A program made the translations under genes and the position numbers. This document shows positions 36,398 through 45,047 of a DNA stretch of 64,000 nt, in pieces. The DNA is from DASVTR01 sp036382855 (GTDB taxonomy: Bacteria > Acidobacteriota > Blastocatellia > Pyrinomonadales > Pyrinomonadaceae): the NCBI GenBank assembly GCA_036382855.1, contig DASVPO010000008.1, forward strand, positions 248,001 through 312,000, in the 5' to 3' direction. The notes under the pieces are model-generated. The model saw nothing but the letters and a program-made list of their open reading frames with translations. It did no database searches and had not been told where the DNA came from. The number at the start of each line of letters is the position of its first letter. The stretch's first letter is position 1.

Positions 36398-36571
36398 AAA
36401 CCAGAATCAGGCGATTGATTGCAAACTCTAACTGCTATTCAACTAACTAATGTTTGAAATAAGGATAGTAGAAAGTTTTGTTAAGCGTGGCACAAACAAA
36501 CTTTTTAGCTGGTTGTGCGCAATGTTACGGCGACTGATGGCATCCTTCAGCCTGCTGCTATGACACCTTCT

Positions 36572-38005
36572 CTAAGAGATTTTAATCGGTAGTCGAACTG
36601 TAAAGAGAGCGCCGCCGTCTGCTGAGTTTGTAGCGACGAGTGTTCCGCCGTGTTCCGTGACGACGCGATGGGCGAGGGCGAGGCCGATGCCGTGCCCTTT
36701 TGATTTGGTAGTAAAGAAGGGGATGAAGATGCGTTGGAGGTCTGCCGCGGCGATGCCTTCGCCCGTGTCTTCAATCTCGATGTTGGCCCACGCCTGAGCG
36801 TCCGCGTCGTGCTCAACTGAGCCGCGCACAGAGACTCGTCGCTCTGTGCTCTCTTCTGGGATTGCTTCGGCGGCGTTGCGAAGTAGATTGATGAGCGCTT
36901 GCCTGAGCATGCGTTCGTCGGCGCGGATTTCGGGAAAGTCGCCTGATAGTTTTAGATGAACGCGACGCTCGGAAAAGAGCGCTTGCAGTTCGGCGTCGCA
37001 GTCTGCGATGAGTTCGCGCAGGGAAACAGAAGCGAGGTCGAGGGGCTGCGGGCGTGCGAAGTTGAGAAAGGCAGTGACCATGCCTGTCAGGCTGCGCACC
37101 TCCTGCAAGAGAGCGGCTGCGGCGGCCTGCCCGCGCTCGTCGCGGCTGAGAGTTTGCAGCAGTTGCGCGTAGCCGTGGAGCGTTGCCAACGCGTTTTTGA
37201 ATTCGTGCGAAAGGCCCGCTGCCATCTCGCCCAGGCTTTCGAGGTTCCTTTTTAGCGCGACCTGCTCGCGCAGGTTTGTGACTTCCGTGATGTCCGTCAA
37301 AAGACAGAGCGCGCCGCGCGCTCCCTGTTCGGGCGAAGGGTCAATCGGCGCGACGGTTGCGCCGAGCCGTCGTGTGCGACCGTCGGGGCTTGTCGCCAGA
37401 ATCTCTTCGCGGCGGTAAAGCTCGCCGGTCTGGATGCAGCGCTCGACCATCTCCGCCAGATCGGGAGCAGCGCGGAGCAACTCGCGGAGGTGTGTACCGA
37501 CGTGTGCGCCGTCTGCTTCAAGAAGGGTGCGAGCGGGAGCATTGAGCAGCGTTGCACGGTAGCCGGCGTCGAAGGCGACGAGGCCGGAAGGGACGCTGGC
37601 GACAATGCGCTCGCTGAATTTTTCGGCGGACGCGGCACGCGCGCTCGCCTGCGCGCTCAACTTCTCAAGCTCTCTCTGCTGCGCCTGCAACTGCGCGACG
37701 ATTGTCTGGAACGTCTCCAGCACAAACTGTGCCTCGTCGCGCGGCTTTGCGGCACGCGCCGCCACGGGTGCGCGCTCCGCTTCGCCGACGAGTTGGCGAA
37801 TGGGTCGCCGCGTCCAGCGCAGCAACAGCACAATCGAGAGAACAGAGACGCAGAGTGTGACGAGAAAGACCGTCAACAGCAGCAACACGCGCGCGTTTGA
37901 GGCCGCAGGCGCACGCCAGACCAGCGTCACCATCAGCAGCGTCGCAAGGAGAAAGACCACTCCGAGCAGCGTCAACACCCATTGGATACGACTTGCGTAA
38001 CGCAT
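36572..38005 (-). CDS. orphan PAS-containing sensor histidine kinase
   Basis: Two membrane helices (about residues 8-29 and 38-63) with almost no periplasmic loop, a coiled linker, a PAS domain (about 130-245) and a kinase core: His267 in MAAGLSHEFKNALATL, N-box LLRNAAEAIP, G1 EDTGEGI, and G2 GHGIGLALAHRV. It is related to NtrB/ZraS-type kinases that usually drive sigma-54 activators. No response regulator adjoins it. Upstream, its start abuts a word-repeat hairpin and shows no ribosome site. The 174 bases 36398-36571 downstream hold nothing recognised. Confidence 0.88.
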   Translation of the reverse strand: MRYASRIQWVLTLLGVVFLLATLLMVTLVWRAPAASNARVLLLLTVFLVTLCVSVLSIVLLLRWTRRPIRQLVGEAERAPVAARAAKPRDEAQFVLETFQTIVAQLQAQQRELEKLSAQASARAASAEKFSERIVASVPSGLVAFDAGYRATLLNAPARTLLEADGAHVGTHLRELLRAAPDLAEMVERCIQTGELYRREEILATSPDGRTRRLGATVAPIDPSPEQGARGALCLLTDITEVTNLREQVALKRNLESLGEMAAGLSHEFKNALATLHGYAQLLQTLSRDERGQAAAAALLQEVRSLTGMVTAFLNFARPQPLDLASVSLRELIADCDAELQALFSERRVHLKLSGDFPEIRADERMLRQALINLLRNAAEAIPEESTERRVSVRGSVEHDADAQAWANIEIEDTGEGIAAADLQRIFIPFFTTKSKGHGIGLALAHRVVTEHGGTLVATNSADGGALFTVRLPIKIS

Positions 38006-38008
38006 AAG

Positions 38009-38084
38009 AGCAGTGATGAGTGATGAGTAATGAGTGATGAGTTAAAGCAAATCTCTTATCACTCATGGCCCATTACTCGTCGCT
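38009..38084. repeat. word-like inverted repeat, GTGATGAGT family
   Basis: AGTGATGAGTGATGAGTAAT-type words on the left and ATCACTCAT / CATTACTCGT words on the right form an imperfect stem between the histidine kinase start and the prepilin peptidase stop, both on the minus strand. This is the most degenerate copy of the family in the window. Confidence 0.75.
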
Positions 38085-38997
38085 AGGGCATGAATTGTTT
38101 GACGTACCAACCGATGATGCGTGTGCCGACGAGAAGCGCGATGATTGCACCCGTGCCCAGAAAAATGCCGAAGGGCAGGAGCATCTGTAAGTTTCGCTCA
38201 CGGCGACGGAGCATCAGCAGGATGCCTGTGATTGAGCCGGAGAGCACGGCCAGAAAAATCGTTACTACCGTCAAACGCCAGCCCAGGTAAGCGCCGACCA
38301 TAAACATCATCTTGACATCGCCGAGGCCCATCGCCTCCACACCGCGCAGGCGTTCCCACAGCCAACCCATCAACCAGAGCGAGCCGCCGCCCGCCAGCGC
38401 TCCCAGCAAGGCGCTCGCAAGAGATGCGGCCCACATGGGCCAACCCGCGAAGATTCCGTTCATCAATGCGCTCAGGTCGTCGAAAGCCTGCGGCCCGGCC
38501 AGATAAGGGACGACGAGCCGCGCGATGACAGCAAACGCGATGCCGGGATACGTGATGACGTTTGGCAGCAGCATGTGCTCTGCGTCAATAAAGACGAGCG
38601 CGACGAGCGCCGTGACGAAAATCAAATCGAACGCGAGCATCACGGTCACACCGCCGCGCAGGTAAACATGACAGAGGAAGACAGCCGTGTAGAGCATCGC
38701 CGTCAGGAGTTCTACGGCCGGATAGCGCGCGGAGATTTTGGCTTCGCAGTGGCGGCAGCGTCCGCGCAAAATCAGGAAACTAACAACCGGGATATTATCG
38801 AGCGGGCCGATGGCGGTCGCACACGCAGGACAGCGAGAGTTTGGGAAAACGATAGACTCTTCGCGCGGCACGCGATGTATAACGACGTTCAGAAAGCTGC
38901 CGATGATCGCGCCGAGCATGGCGACGAATGTGCCCGTGAGCGGAAGCGGCAGACCCAGCAGCGAGTCGTTGAGAAAGAGGCTCTGGTAAAGTTTCAT
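38083..38997 (-). CDS. prepilin peptidase / N-methyltransferase (type IV pilus or type II secretion)
   Basis: About 304 residues with eight membrane segments. The N-terminal methyltransferase part carries GSFLNVVIHRVPREES and a zinc site of two CxxC pairs (CPAC and CRHC). The aspartyl protease residues are in VFIDAEHMLLPN and MGLGDVKMMFMVG (the GxGD motif). It cleaves and methylates type IV prepilins at the inner membrane. ATG 38997 is preferred; an upstream frame to 39144 overlaps the divergent gene. No pilin gene is nearby. Confidence 0.93.
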   Translation of the reverse strand: MKLYQSLFLNDSLLGLPLPLTGTFVAMLGAIIGSFLNVVIHRVPREESIVFPNSRCPACATAIGPLDNIPVVSFLILRGRCRHCEAKISARYPAVELLTAMLYTAVFLCHVYLRGGVTVMLAFDLIFVTALVALVFIDAEHMLLPNVITYPGIAFAVIARLVVPYLAGPQAFDDLSALMNGIFAGWPMWAASLASALLGALAGGGSLWLMGWLWERLRGVEAMGLGDVKMMFMVGAYLGWRLTVVTIFLAVLSGSITGILLMLRRRERNLQMLLPFGIFLGTGAIIALLVGTRIIGWYVKQFMP

Positions 38998-39125
38998 GGG
39001 AGACGTATCCTGCCTGACGGTTGCGCGGTCTTTGAGCGAGCAGTGCTTGACGCGCGCCGCAACCTTTCCGCATGATACGGCTTTGGAGACGGTTTGCGAA
39101 AGAAGTAAATGATGGGGAGTGGAGA

Positions 39126-40376
39126 TTGAATAGCCGTAAGCCAATATATGCGATGCTCGCCTTAGGCGTCGCGCTCATCACCACGCTGACACTCGTTCCT
39201 TACTCGCTCACCCTCCAGAGGTGGAAACAACAGGTCGTCAGCACATTCACCTTCGCAGGCGAACCGGCAAAGCCAGCGCCTGCTCAGCCGCCCGCCAAAC
39301 CCGCTTTCGACGTTGCAGCCTGGTATCAGGCGCGCGAGGAAAAACCTGAAGAGCATGGTGTCCTGGTAGAGAGTTTTGATGGGCAGCGCATCTTCGCCTC
39401 ACACAATGCGGATGCTATCTTTAATCCCGCATCGCTTATCAAACTCGCGACCTCGCTCCTTGCCTTAAAAACTCTCGGCCCAGACTTCCGTTTTCAAACG
39501 CGCATTCTCATTGACGGCAAAACTGACGGCAAAGGCGTTTTGCAGGGAAAGCTCTATGTCTCCGGCCACGACCCGACGTTTGGCGACTACGGGGCGAACC
39601 TGATTGCCGAAGAGTTGCAAGAGCGCGGCATCAAAAGCATCAACGGCGAGCTAATCGTCTCGCCCGATTTTATCTTCAACTTCAGCGATAAGCCGGAAGA
39701 GTCGGGCCAGCGTTTGAGTAAGGCCCTGAAGTTGACGAAGCCGCCGGAGGTCTCTGTCTCTACCGAGACGAGCGGAGAACCGCTTTTAACGCTCAACTCA
39801 AACCCCTTGCGCGACGTGCTGCTTTACATGAACGCACGCTCAAGCAACTTCATCGCCGAAAAGATTGGCGCACTCATCGGAGGCGCAAGCGCCGTCGAAA
39901 AATATCTGACCGAGCAACTGAAATTGCCGCCCGCGCAGGTGACGATCGCGACCGTGACGGGACGCGAACATAATCGCATGACCCCGCGCGGCGTCCTGAC
40001 GGTCATTCGCGCTCTCATCGAAGAAGGGAAGCGGCAGGGACTCGAACCGGCGGACATCCTCCCGGTCGTCGGCGACGATGCAGGGACGTTGCGCCGCCGC
40101 TTTGTCGGCACAAGTCTGGAACGCGCCGTTGTCGGCAAGACTGGCACGCTGACGGCGGAAGTTGACGGCGGCATGACGAGCCTCGCCGGAATCGTCTTTA
40201 CAGCCGATGGGCCAATCGCCTTCGCCTTTCTCGCTCAAGGCAATCGCATCTGGGATAATCGCCAACTCGAAGACGCACTCCTTGTCGAAGTCATCAGCGG
40301 GCAAACCACCCCGCAGGCCATCGCTGGCCCAACGCCGCGCCGACTATTGCCATCATCAAACATTCAAAAGCAGTGA
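39126..40376 (+). CDS. S13/PBP4-like D-alanyl-D-alanine carboxypeptidase
   Basis: A penicillin-binding protein with the three active-site motifs in order: SxxK in NPASLIKLAT, SxN in SSNFIAEK and KTG in VGKTGTL. It is short for the class, consistent with loss of most of the inserted domains of PBP4. One N-terminal membrane/signal segment (AMLALGVALITTLTLVPYSL) places it in the periplasm for peptidoglycan trimming. The start is uncertain: TTG 39126 has a well-spaced GGGGAG; ATG 39072 in the same frame has no ribosome site. Confidence 0.85.
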   Translation: MNSRKPIYAMLALGVALITTLTLVPYSLTLQRWKQQVVSTFTFAGEPAKPAPAQPPAKPAFDVAAWYQAREEKPEEHGVLVESFDGQRIFASHNADAIFNPASLIKLATSLLALKTLGPDFRFQTRILIDGKTDGKGVLQGKLYVSGHDPTFGDYGANLIAEELQERGIKSINGELIVSPDFIFNFSDKPEESGQRLSKALKLTKPPEVSVSTETSGEPLLTLNSNPLRDVLLYMNARSSNFIAEKIGALIGGASAVEKYLTEQLKLPPAQVTIATVTGREHNRMTPRGVLTVIRALIEEGKRQGLEPADILPVVGDDAGTLRRRFVGTSLERAVVGKTGTLTAEVDGGMTSLAGIVFTADGPIAFAFLAQGNRIWDNRQLEDALLVEVISGQTTPQAIAGPTPRRLLPSSNIQKQ

Positions 40377-40386
40377 CGAAGTAAAG

Positions 40387-40477
40387 AAGTGATGAGTGAT
40401 GAGTAATGAGTGATGAGTTAAAACAACTCGTCGCTTACTGCTCTTACTCATCACTCATTACTCATCACTCATCACTT
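40387..40477. repeat. perfect 32-bp inverted repeat, GTGATGAGT family
   Basis: The left arm 40387-40418 and right arm 40446-40477 are exact reverse complements made of GTGATGAGT and GAGTAATGAG words, with a 27-base loop; a further partial copy runs to about 40500. It separates two convergent genes, and the glycosyltransferase stop codon (40492-40494) lies in the trailing partial copy. Confidence 0.9.
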
Positions 40478-40491
40478 TCGTTCTGTACTCA

Positions 40492-41259
40492 TCACTCATC
40501 GCTTTTGTTCTGTATTTCCCAGAGCATTAGGTTTTTGAGGAAGGCGTGGTGGGCGGCGAAGCGTGCGATGGTGAAGCCTGCGAGGCCGTCGCGGAAGCCG
40601 CCCTTGAGGATGAAACTGCGTGTGAAGGCGAGCGGGCCGGAGGCAGCGATGCGCAGCGGCGTTGTGCGGCGGCCCTGCTCGAACATCTGTCGCGCACCGA
40701 GCGGCGCGTAGCGTTCACCGAGCATACGATGGTGCTCGGCGGCGCTGTGCACGCTGTAGTGCAGGAGATCGCCTTTCAACGTTTCAGTCCGTGCGCCGTC
40801 GTTCATCTTGAAGGATTCGTGTATGTGAGCGCCCTGCCAACGCCCGCGCTGGCGGTTGAAGAGGCGCAGTTGATAATCAGGATACCAGCCGCCGCCGCGA
40901 ATCCAGCGATTCATGTAGAAGGAGCGACGGGCGACACGATAGCCGTCTGCGGTCGGCGCGTTGCTCGTATAGAGCAGATCTTCGATTGATGTGCGGAGTT
41001 TGTCGGAGACGCGCTCGTCTGCGTCGAGGCTGAAAATCCAATCGTGCTGCGCTTCGTCAACGGCAAACTGTTTCTGCGCGGCAAAGCCGGGCCAGGCCCG
41101 CTTGATAACGCGTGCTCCGCAGCCCTGCGCTATCTCACGCGTTCCGTCCGTTGACTCGGAATCAACCACCAGCACTTCGTCGGCCCAAGAGACAGCTTCA
41201 CACGCCGCGCGAATATTCGACGCTTCGTTGAAGGTAATGATGGTGGCGGTGATTTTCAT
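40492..41259 (-). CDS. family 2 glycosyltransferase (LPS-core type)
   Basis: About 255 residues. The GT-A fold is recognised from TATIITFNEASNIRAACEAV, WADEVLVVDSESTDGT and DWIFSLDADERVS (DxD metal site). It resembles the WaaE/KdtX-type beta-glucosyltransferases of the LPS inner core. The start is ATG 41259; an upstream frame to 41376 adds only a basic tail. The last residues (KSDE and stop) are encoded by the edge of the intergenic word repeat, so the C-terminus may have been remodelled by repeat insertion. Confidence 0.85.
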   Translation of the reverse strand: MKITATIITFNEASNIRAACEAVSWADEVLVVDSESTDGTREIAQGCGARVIKRAWPGFAAQKQFAVDEAQHDWIFSLDADERVSDKLRTSIEDLLYTSNAPTADGYRVARRSFYMNRWIRGGGWYPDYQLRLFNRQRGRWQGAHIHESFKMNDGARTETLKGDLLHYSVHSAAEHHRMLGERYAPLGARQMFEQGRRTTPLRIAASGPLAFTRSFILKGGFRDGLAGFTIARFAAHHAFLKNLMLWEIQNKSDE

Positions 41260-41357
41260 AATGATGACGGATGAACGGGCGCGAGCGACGAATGGGGAGC
41301 GTTTTAGCTTTCGCGGTCGCGCTCGTCGTTTATCCTGCTCTCCGTTCTTATAAGAGC

Positions 41358-41401
41358 GAGAGCGGCGGGCCGTCAACTTTCGTTGAGGCTCGCCGCTCTC
41401 G
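41358..41401 (-). terminator. terminator hairpin downstream of the TolC-like gene
   Basis: CGAGAGCGGCG (41358-41368) and CGCCGCTCTCG (41391-41401) are perfect inverted repeats, extended by TCAAC/GTTGA in the middle. It lies 23 bases beyond the TolC-like stop on the minus strand. The T-run beyond it is weak. Confidence 0.6.
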
Positions 41402-41423
41402 TTTGCAGGGTTGATTGAGTTGA

Positions 41424-43517
41424 TTACGGTACGGTCGGGTCTTCGACGATGACGTTGTTGACGCGAAGCGTCGTGGAGGTTGCTCGCTGCAAGTCTGCGA
41501 GCGCTTTGTTGTAGTCGGTTTCGGCGCGAAGCTCTGCGTTGCGCGCATTGGTCAAAGTGTTTTCGCGTTGAAAGAGCAGGAAGGTGGTCGAGCGGCCGAC
41601 CTGATAGAGGCGCTGCTCGCCCTGTAGTTGCAGCTCAGCGTTTTCGCGTGCGGCGCGGGCAGCTAGGACGCGGCGGCGCGAGGTTTCTACGTTCTGCGCC
41701 GCGTTGCGCACTTCGACTTCGACAACCTGCTCTTGCAGCCGCATGGATGCTTCAAGCTGCGTGCGTTGAATGTTTGCCCCGGCGAGGTTGGCTTCCGCCG
41801 TGCGATTGCGCAAGGGGAGCTGTATGTTGACGCCGAGGACGACGTTGCGCGTATCGAAGGTGAAGAGATTGCGCAGCGTGCGCCCGTAGCCGCCGACCAG
41901 ATTCGTCGGCACGCCGCTGTCAGTCGTGATGTTTGGTACGAGCGCTGGCGGCAATCCCTGAAGAGCGCGCAGTTGGTTAATCTGGTCCAGAAGAAAGGCG
42001 CTGGTGCTGGCCTCCGGCGGGCCTGCGATGAGGGGCACGTCGCCCGCTGTCCCGACGGGCGAGCCGGAAAGCCCTGTCGTCGCTAGGGTAGCCTGAAGGT
42101 CAATGCGCGGGCGCGTCTGGTTCTTGAAATACTGTATGTCAATGCTGTTGATGTCGCGTTGCAGGCTGAGGCGACGCAGTTCGGGGCGATTGCTGCGCGC
42201 TTCGGCCAGCGCATCGTTGAGGTTGACGGGCGTCGCATCAAATGTCGGCTGGTCGGTCGGCGTTAACTGCGCAGACCATTCCGGCGCTAAAGGGTCGCGC
42301 AGGATGAGTTGCTTGAGATTGTTTTCGGCGACGGAGATGGCCTGCGACGTAACAAGAACGTCTGCCTCGCGACGCGAAAGCTCCGTCATCACTTCGGCGC
42401 GCTCAAGCGGGGCGACTGCACCCGCGGCGATTTGCGCTTCGACGCGGCGCAGATTCTCGCGCGTCAAGTTCAGGTTAGCGAGCTGGTTCTGCTGGTCGCG
42501 CAGGGCGAAGACCAAATCCCAGTAGGCACGCTGCACCTGCGTGATGACCTCAATGGTACGACGGCGAAAGTCTGCGTCAGATTGTTCGAGGCGCTTGCGC
42601 TGGATGCGTATCTGTCGGCGGTTGTTGTCAATCGAGCGGTCGCGCCAGAGAGGCTGCGTGAAGGTGACGCCGAGGCTGGCCGAATAGACAGGGTTGAGCG
42701 TGTTGAATCTGGAGTTGGTCGTGCGACGGTTGTTGTTGAAGAAAAACTCGTAGTTGCCGCCGCCGCGACTGAAAAACTTGTTGAGGGAATTGTTGCTCGT
42801 GAGGTCTGTCGTTGTCACCGTGCCGGACTGGTCAGAGCCGCCGCCGAGCGTGCTCTGCTGCGATTGGACCAGATTATTAAGCTGCGGGTTGAAGGTGAAG
42901 ACGGGGTCGTAAATGCCTTGCAGGGAGCGAAGCTGCGTCTCCGCGAAACGCACGTCGTTGCGTGCAACCTCTATGTCATTGTTGTTCTCAAGGGCGCGAC
43001 GGATGGCTTCGTTTAAGGTCAGCGTCAGCGTGTTGTCGCTGGTGACGCCGAGGCGCGTCAAATTCGGGAGCGCCGGAATAGGGCGCGGTTGAGATGACGG
43101 AAAAATCGGTTCACGCACATCCTGACCGATGTTAATGTCGTCGGTCGGCGTCGGTTGTGCGGTCGGCAACTGCGAGGGGAGCGCATCGGAAGTTGTCGGC
43201 TGGTTGCCGGGCGTCGTTGTCGTCGTTTGCGGAGCGACGCTTGTGCCGGGCGCTGCTTGCGGAGACGGTCGCTCTGTGCCCGGAGGCGCGGTCGGGTTGG
43301 TGGTCGTCGGTCGCGCCTGTTCGGGGATGGGCTGTCGTTGCTCTGTGCCGGGCGGGCGCGTCGCATCCTGCTGCGACGGGCTGATGGGCGGCGCAGGCGC
43401 GGGTGTAGCCTGAGGCGTTTGCGCCAGCGCCGCGCTCGCAGACAGAGAGAAGATGACAAACGAGAGCGCAGAGACGAGCGCTGCTCGACGAAGAGAGGTG
43501 ATGCGTATCAAAACCAA
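41424..43517 (-). CDS. TolC-family outer membrane efflux protein
   Basis: About 697 residues. A signal peptide (ALVSALSFVIFSLSASAALAQ) is followed by a 120-residue Pro/Thr/Gln-rich low-complexity segment and then the TolC/OEP repeats (LTLNEAIRRALENNNDIEVA in the first, LNDALAEARSNRPELRRL in the second), with long helical hairpins and coiled-coil heptads. It should form a trimeric outer-membrane channel for type I secretion or efflux. The start is TTG 43517 (or TTG 43511) behind AAGGAG. No inner-membrane pump or adaptor is adjacent. Confidence 0.9.
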   Translation of the reverse strand: MVLIRITSLRRAALVSALSFVIFSLSASAALAQTPQATPAPAPPISPSQQDATRPPGTEQRQPIPEQARPTTTNPTAPPGTERPSPQAAPGTSVAPQTTTTTPGNQPTTSDALPSQLPTAQPTPTDDINIGQDVREPIFPSSQPRPIPALPNLTRLGVTSDNTLTLTLNEAIRRALENNNDIEVARNDVRFAETQLRSLQGIYDPVFTFNPQLNNLVQSQQSTLGGGSDQSGTVTTTDLTSNNSLNKFFSRGGGNYEFFFNNNRRTTNSRFNTLNPVYSASLGVTFTQPLWRDRSIDNNRRQIRIQRKRLEQSDADFRRRTIEVITQVQRAYWDLVFALRDQQNQLANLNLTRENLRRVEAQIAAGAVAPLERAEVMTELSRREADVLVTSQAISVAENNLKQLILRDPLAPEWSAQLTPTDQPTFDATPVNLNDALAEARSNRPELRRLSLQRDINSIDIQYFKNQTRPRIDLQATLATTGLSGSPVGTAGDVPLIAGPPEASTSAFLLDQINQLRALQGLPPALVPNITTDSGVPTNLVGGYGRTLRNLFTFDTRNVVLGVNIQLPLRNRTAEANLAGANIQRTQLEASMRLQEQVVEVEVRNAAQNVETSRRRVLAARAARENAELQLQGEQRLYQVGRSTTFLLFQRENTLTNARNAELRAETDYNKALADLQRATSTTLRVNNVIVEDPTVP

Positions 43518-43567
43518 AAGCTCCTTGAATCAAACCAGCAGGGTGAAAGAGATTGAGCGGGCCAATA

Positions 43568-43582
43568 TCGGACAATATCCGA
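43568..43582. promoter_or_regulatory. small inverted repeat upstream of the TolC-like gene
   Basis: TCGGA-CAATA-TCCGA, about 50 bases upstream of the TolC-like start, could be an operator or a short hairpin. The rest of 43518-43964 is non-coding and contains only this and the gap promoter. Confidence 0.3.
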
Positions 43583-43769
43583 AAAACCGTATGCCCTCAA
43601 ACCACAAGGTTACTACGCTAACCGTCCGCAGGCGGTTTCAAATAGATGGATTAGAGATGAAAGGCTAATGCTTGTCAAATTCTCACGCATTTACACGGGA
43701 AGCCACGAATAACAGCATTTTTTCGTGATGTCGAAGCTCCGCTGCAACGGCTGAACCGGCGGCCTTTGC

Positions 43770-43799
43770 TTGACAGTCTAGCAGAGGGCGCATTATCTT
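43770..43799 (+). promoter_or_regulatory. sigma-70-type promoter for the glycolytic operon
   Basis: TTGACA (43770-43775), an 18-base spacer and TATCTT (43794-43799) lie about 165 bases upstream of gap. The elements match the tRNA-Gly promoter of this window. This is the only good promoter-like sequence seen in the 447-base gap before the operon. Confidence 0.5.
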
Positions 43800-43964
43800 G
43801 CCTTTCTTTTATAGAAACGTGTTTTCCCGTAAAAAATTAACTGGGTGACAGTGCCGGACCGAAGAGCGCCGCGTGCCTTGAGTGTGCACGTGGCGGCGCG
43901 CGGGGTTCGGCAGAGTCGCCCGTTCTCGAATTGATAAGCAAGGCGCAGGAGGCCACAAAATATC

Positions 43965-44972
43965 ATGGCAGTGAAAGTTGGCATTAACGGGTTCGGGCGC
44001 ATCGGACGAAACGTCTTACGCGCTTCCCTTGGCGATTCCGAGATAGACTTTGTTGCCGTCAACGACCTGACGGACACAAAGACACTCGCGCATCTGCTCA
44101 AGTATGATTCCGTGCTCGGCAATCTGGAGCATGACATTTCCGCAACCGAAAACGGCATCAAGGTCAACAACGACGAGTTTCGCGTCTTTTCGGAAAAAGA
44201 CCCGGCCGCGATTGACTGGGAATCCGTCGGCGCGCAGGTAGTCATAGAGTCAACGGGACGTTTCACCAACGCCGAAGACGCGCGCAAGCATCTGCGCGGC
44301 ACGGTCAAGAAAGTGATCATCTCCGCTCCGGCCAAGAACGAAGACATCACGATTGTGCTCGGCGTCAACGAAGACAAGTATAACGCGGCCGAGCACCACG
44401 TTCTTTCCAACGCCTCCTGCACGACCAACTGCCTTGCGCCGGTCGCCAAAGTGATGCACGAAAAATTCGGCATCCGTTCGGCGCAGATGACGACCATCCA
44501 CTCTTACACCAACGACCAGCAGCTTCTCGATTTGCCTCATAAGGATTTGCGCCGCGCACGCGCCGCAGCCCTCTCTATGATTCCGACTTCGACGGGAGCA
44601 GCCAAAGCGGTCGCACTCGTCCTGCCGGAACTCAAAGGCAAGTTTGACGGCATCAGCGTCCGCGTGCCGACGCCGAACGTTTCCTTAGTGGATGTCGTGA
44701 TGGAGATTGAAAAGGAAGCGACGACCGAAGAAGTCAACAAGGCTTTGAAGGATTCCGCCAACGAAGAACTGCGCGGCATCCTAGGCTTCTCCGAAGAGCC
44801 GCTCGTCTCCTCCGATTATCGCCAGAATCCGAACTCGTCCATCGTTGACGCGGAATACACCAAAGTCATCGGCGGCAACATGGTCAAGATTCTCTCCTGG
44901 TACGATAACGAATGGGGCTACTCGTGCCGCGTCCGCGACCTTGTGAAGTACATCGCTCAAAAAGGATTGTAA
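43965..44972 (+). CDS. gap: glyceraldehyde-3-phosphate dehydrogenase
   Basis: A 335-residue class I GAPDH. The NAD-binding GINGFGRIGRNVLRAS starts the protein; the catalytic cysteine lies in SNASCTTNCLAPVAKV, with His in MTTIHSYTNDQQLLD. It oxidises glyceraldehyde 3-phosphate to 1,3-bisphosphoglycerate in the cytoplasm. CAGGAGG lies 7 bases before the ATG. It heads gap-pgk-tpiA-secG, a conserved gene order; the gaps between these genes are filled by word-repeat hairpins. Confidence 0.97.
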   Translation: MAVKVGINGFGRIGRNVLRASLGDSEIDFVAVNDLTDTKTLAHLLKYDSVLGNLEHDISATENGIKVNNDEFRVFSEKDPAAIDWESVGAQVVIESTGRFTNAEDARKHLRGTVKKVIISAPAKNEDITIVLGVNEDKYNAAEHHVLSNASCTTNCLAPVAKVMHEKFGIRSAQMTTIHSYTNDQQLLDLPHKDLRRARAAALSMIPTSTGAAKAVALVLPELKGKFDGISVRVPTPNVSLVDVVMEIEKEATTEEVNKALKDSANEELRGILGFSEEPLVSSDYRQNPNSSIVDAEYTKVIGGNMVKILSWYDNEWGYSCRVRDLVKYIAQKGL

Positions 44973-44976
44973 GAGC

Positions 44977-45043
44977 AGTGATGAGTGATGAGTGATGAGC
45001 AGTTTGCTTATTACTCATCACTCATTACTCATCACTCATCACT
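44977..45043. repeat. word-like inverted repeat between gap and pgk
   Basis: AGTGATGAGTGATGAGTGATGAG (44977-44999, given here as three words) faces a run of CATCACTCAT and CATTACTCAT words ending at 45043, one mismatch over the 23-base arm. The right arm ends 4 bases before the pgk ATG, which has no ribosome site of its own. Confidence 0.88.
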
Positions 45044-45047
45044 TTTT

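Noticed and set aside
36480..36520. GTGGCACAAACAAACTTTTT as a sigma-54 promoter
   Set aside because: The -24 part matches but there is no GC at the required 10-base spacing.
44985..45047. N-terminal extension of Pgk
   Set aside because: These codons are entirely repeat sequence, and the Pgk family begins at the MKLSIKDLD methionine.
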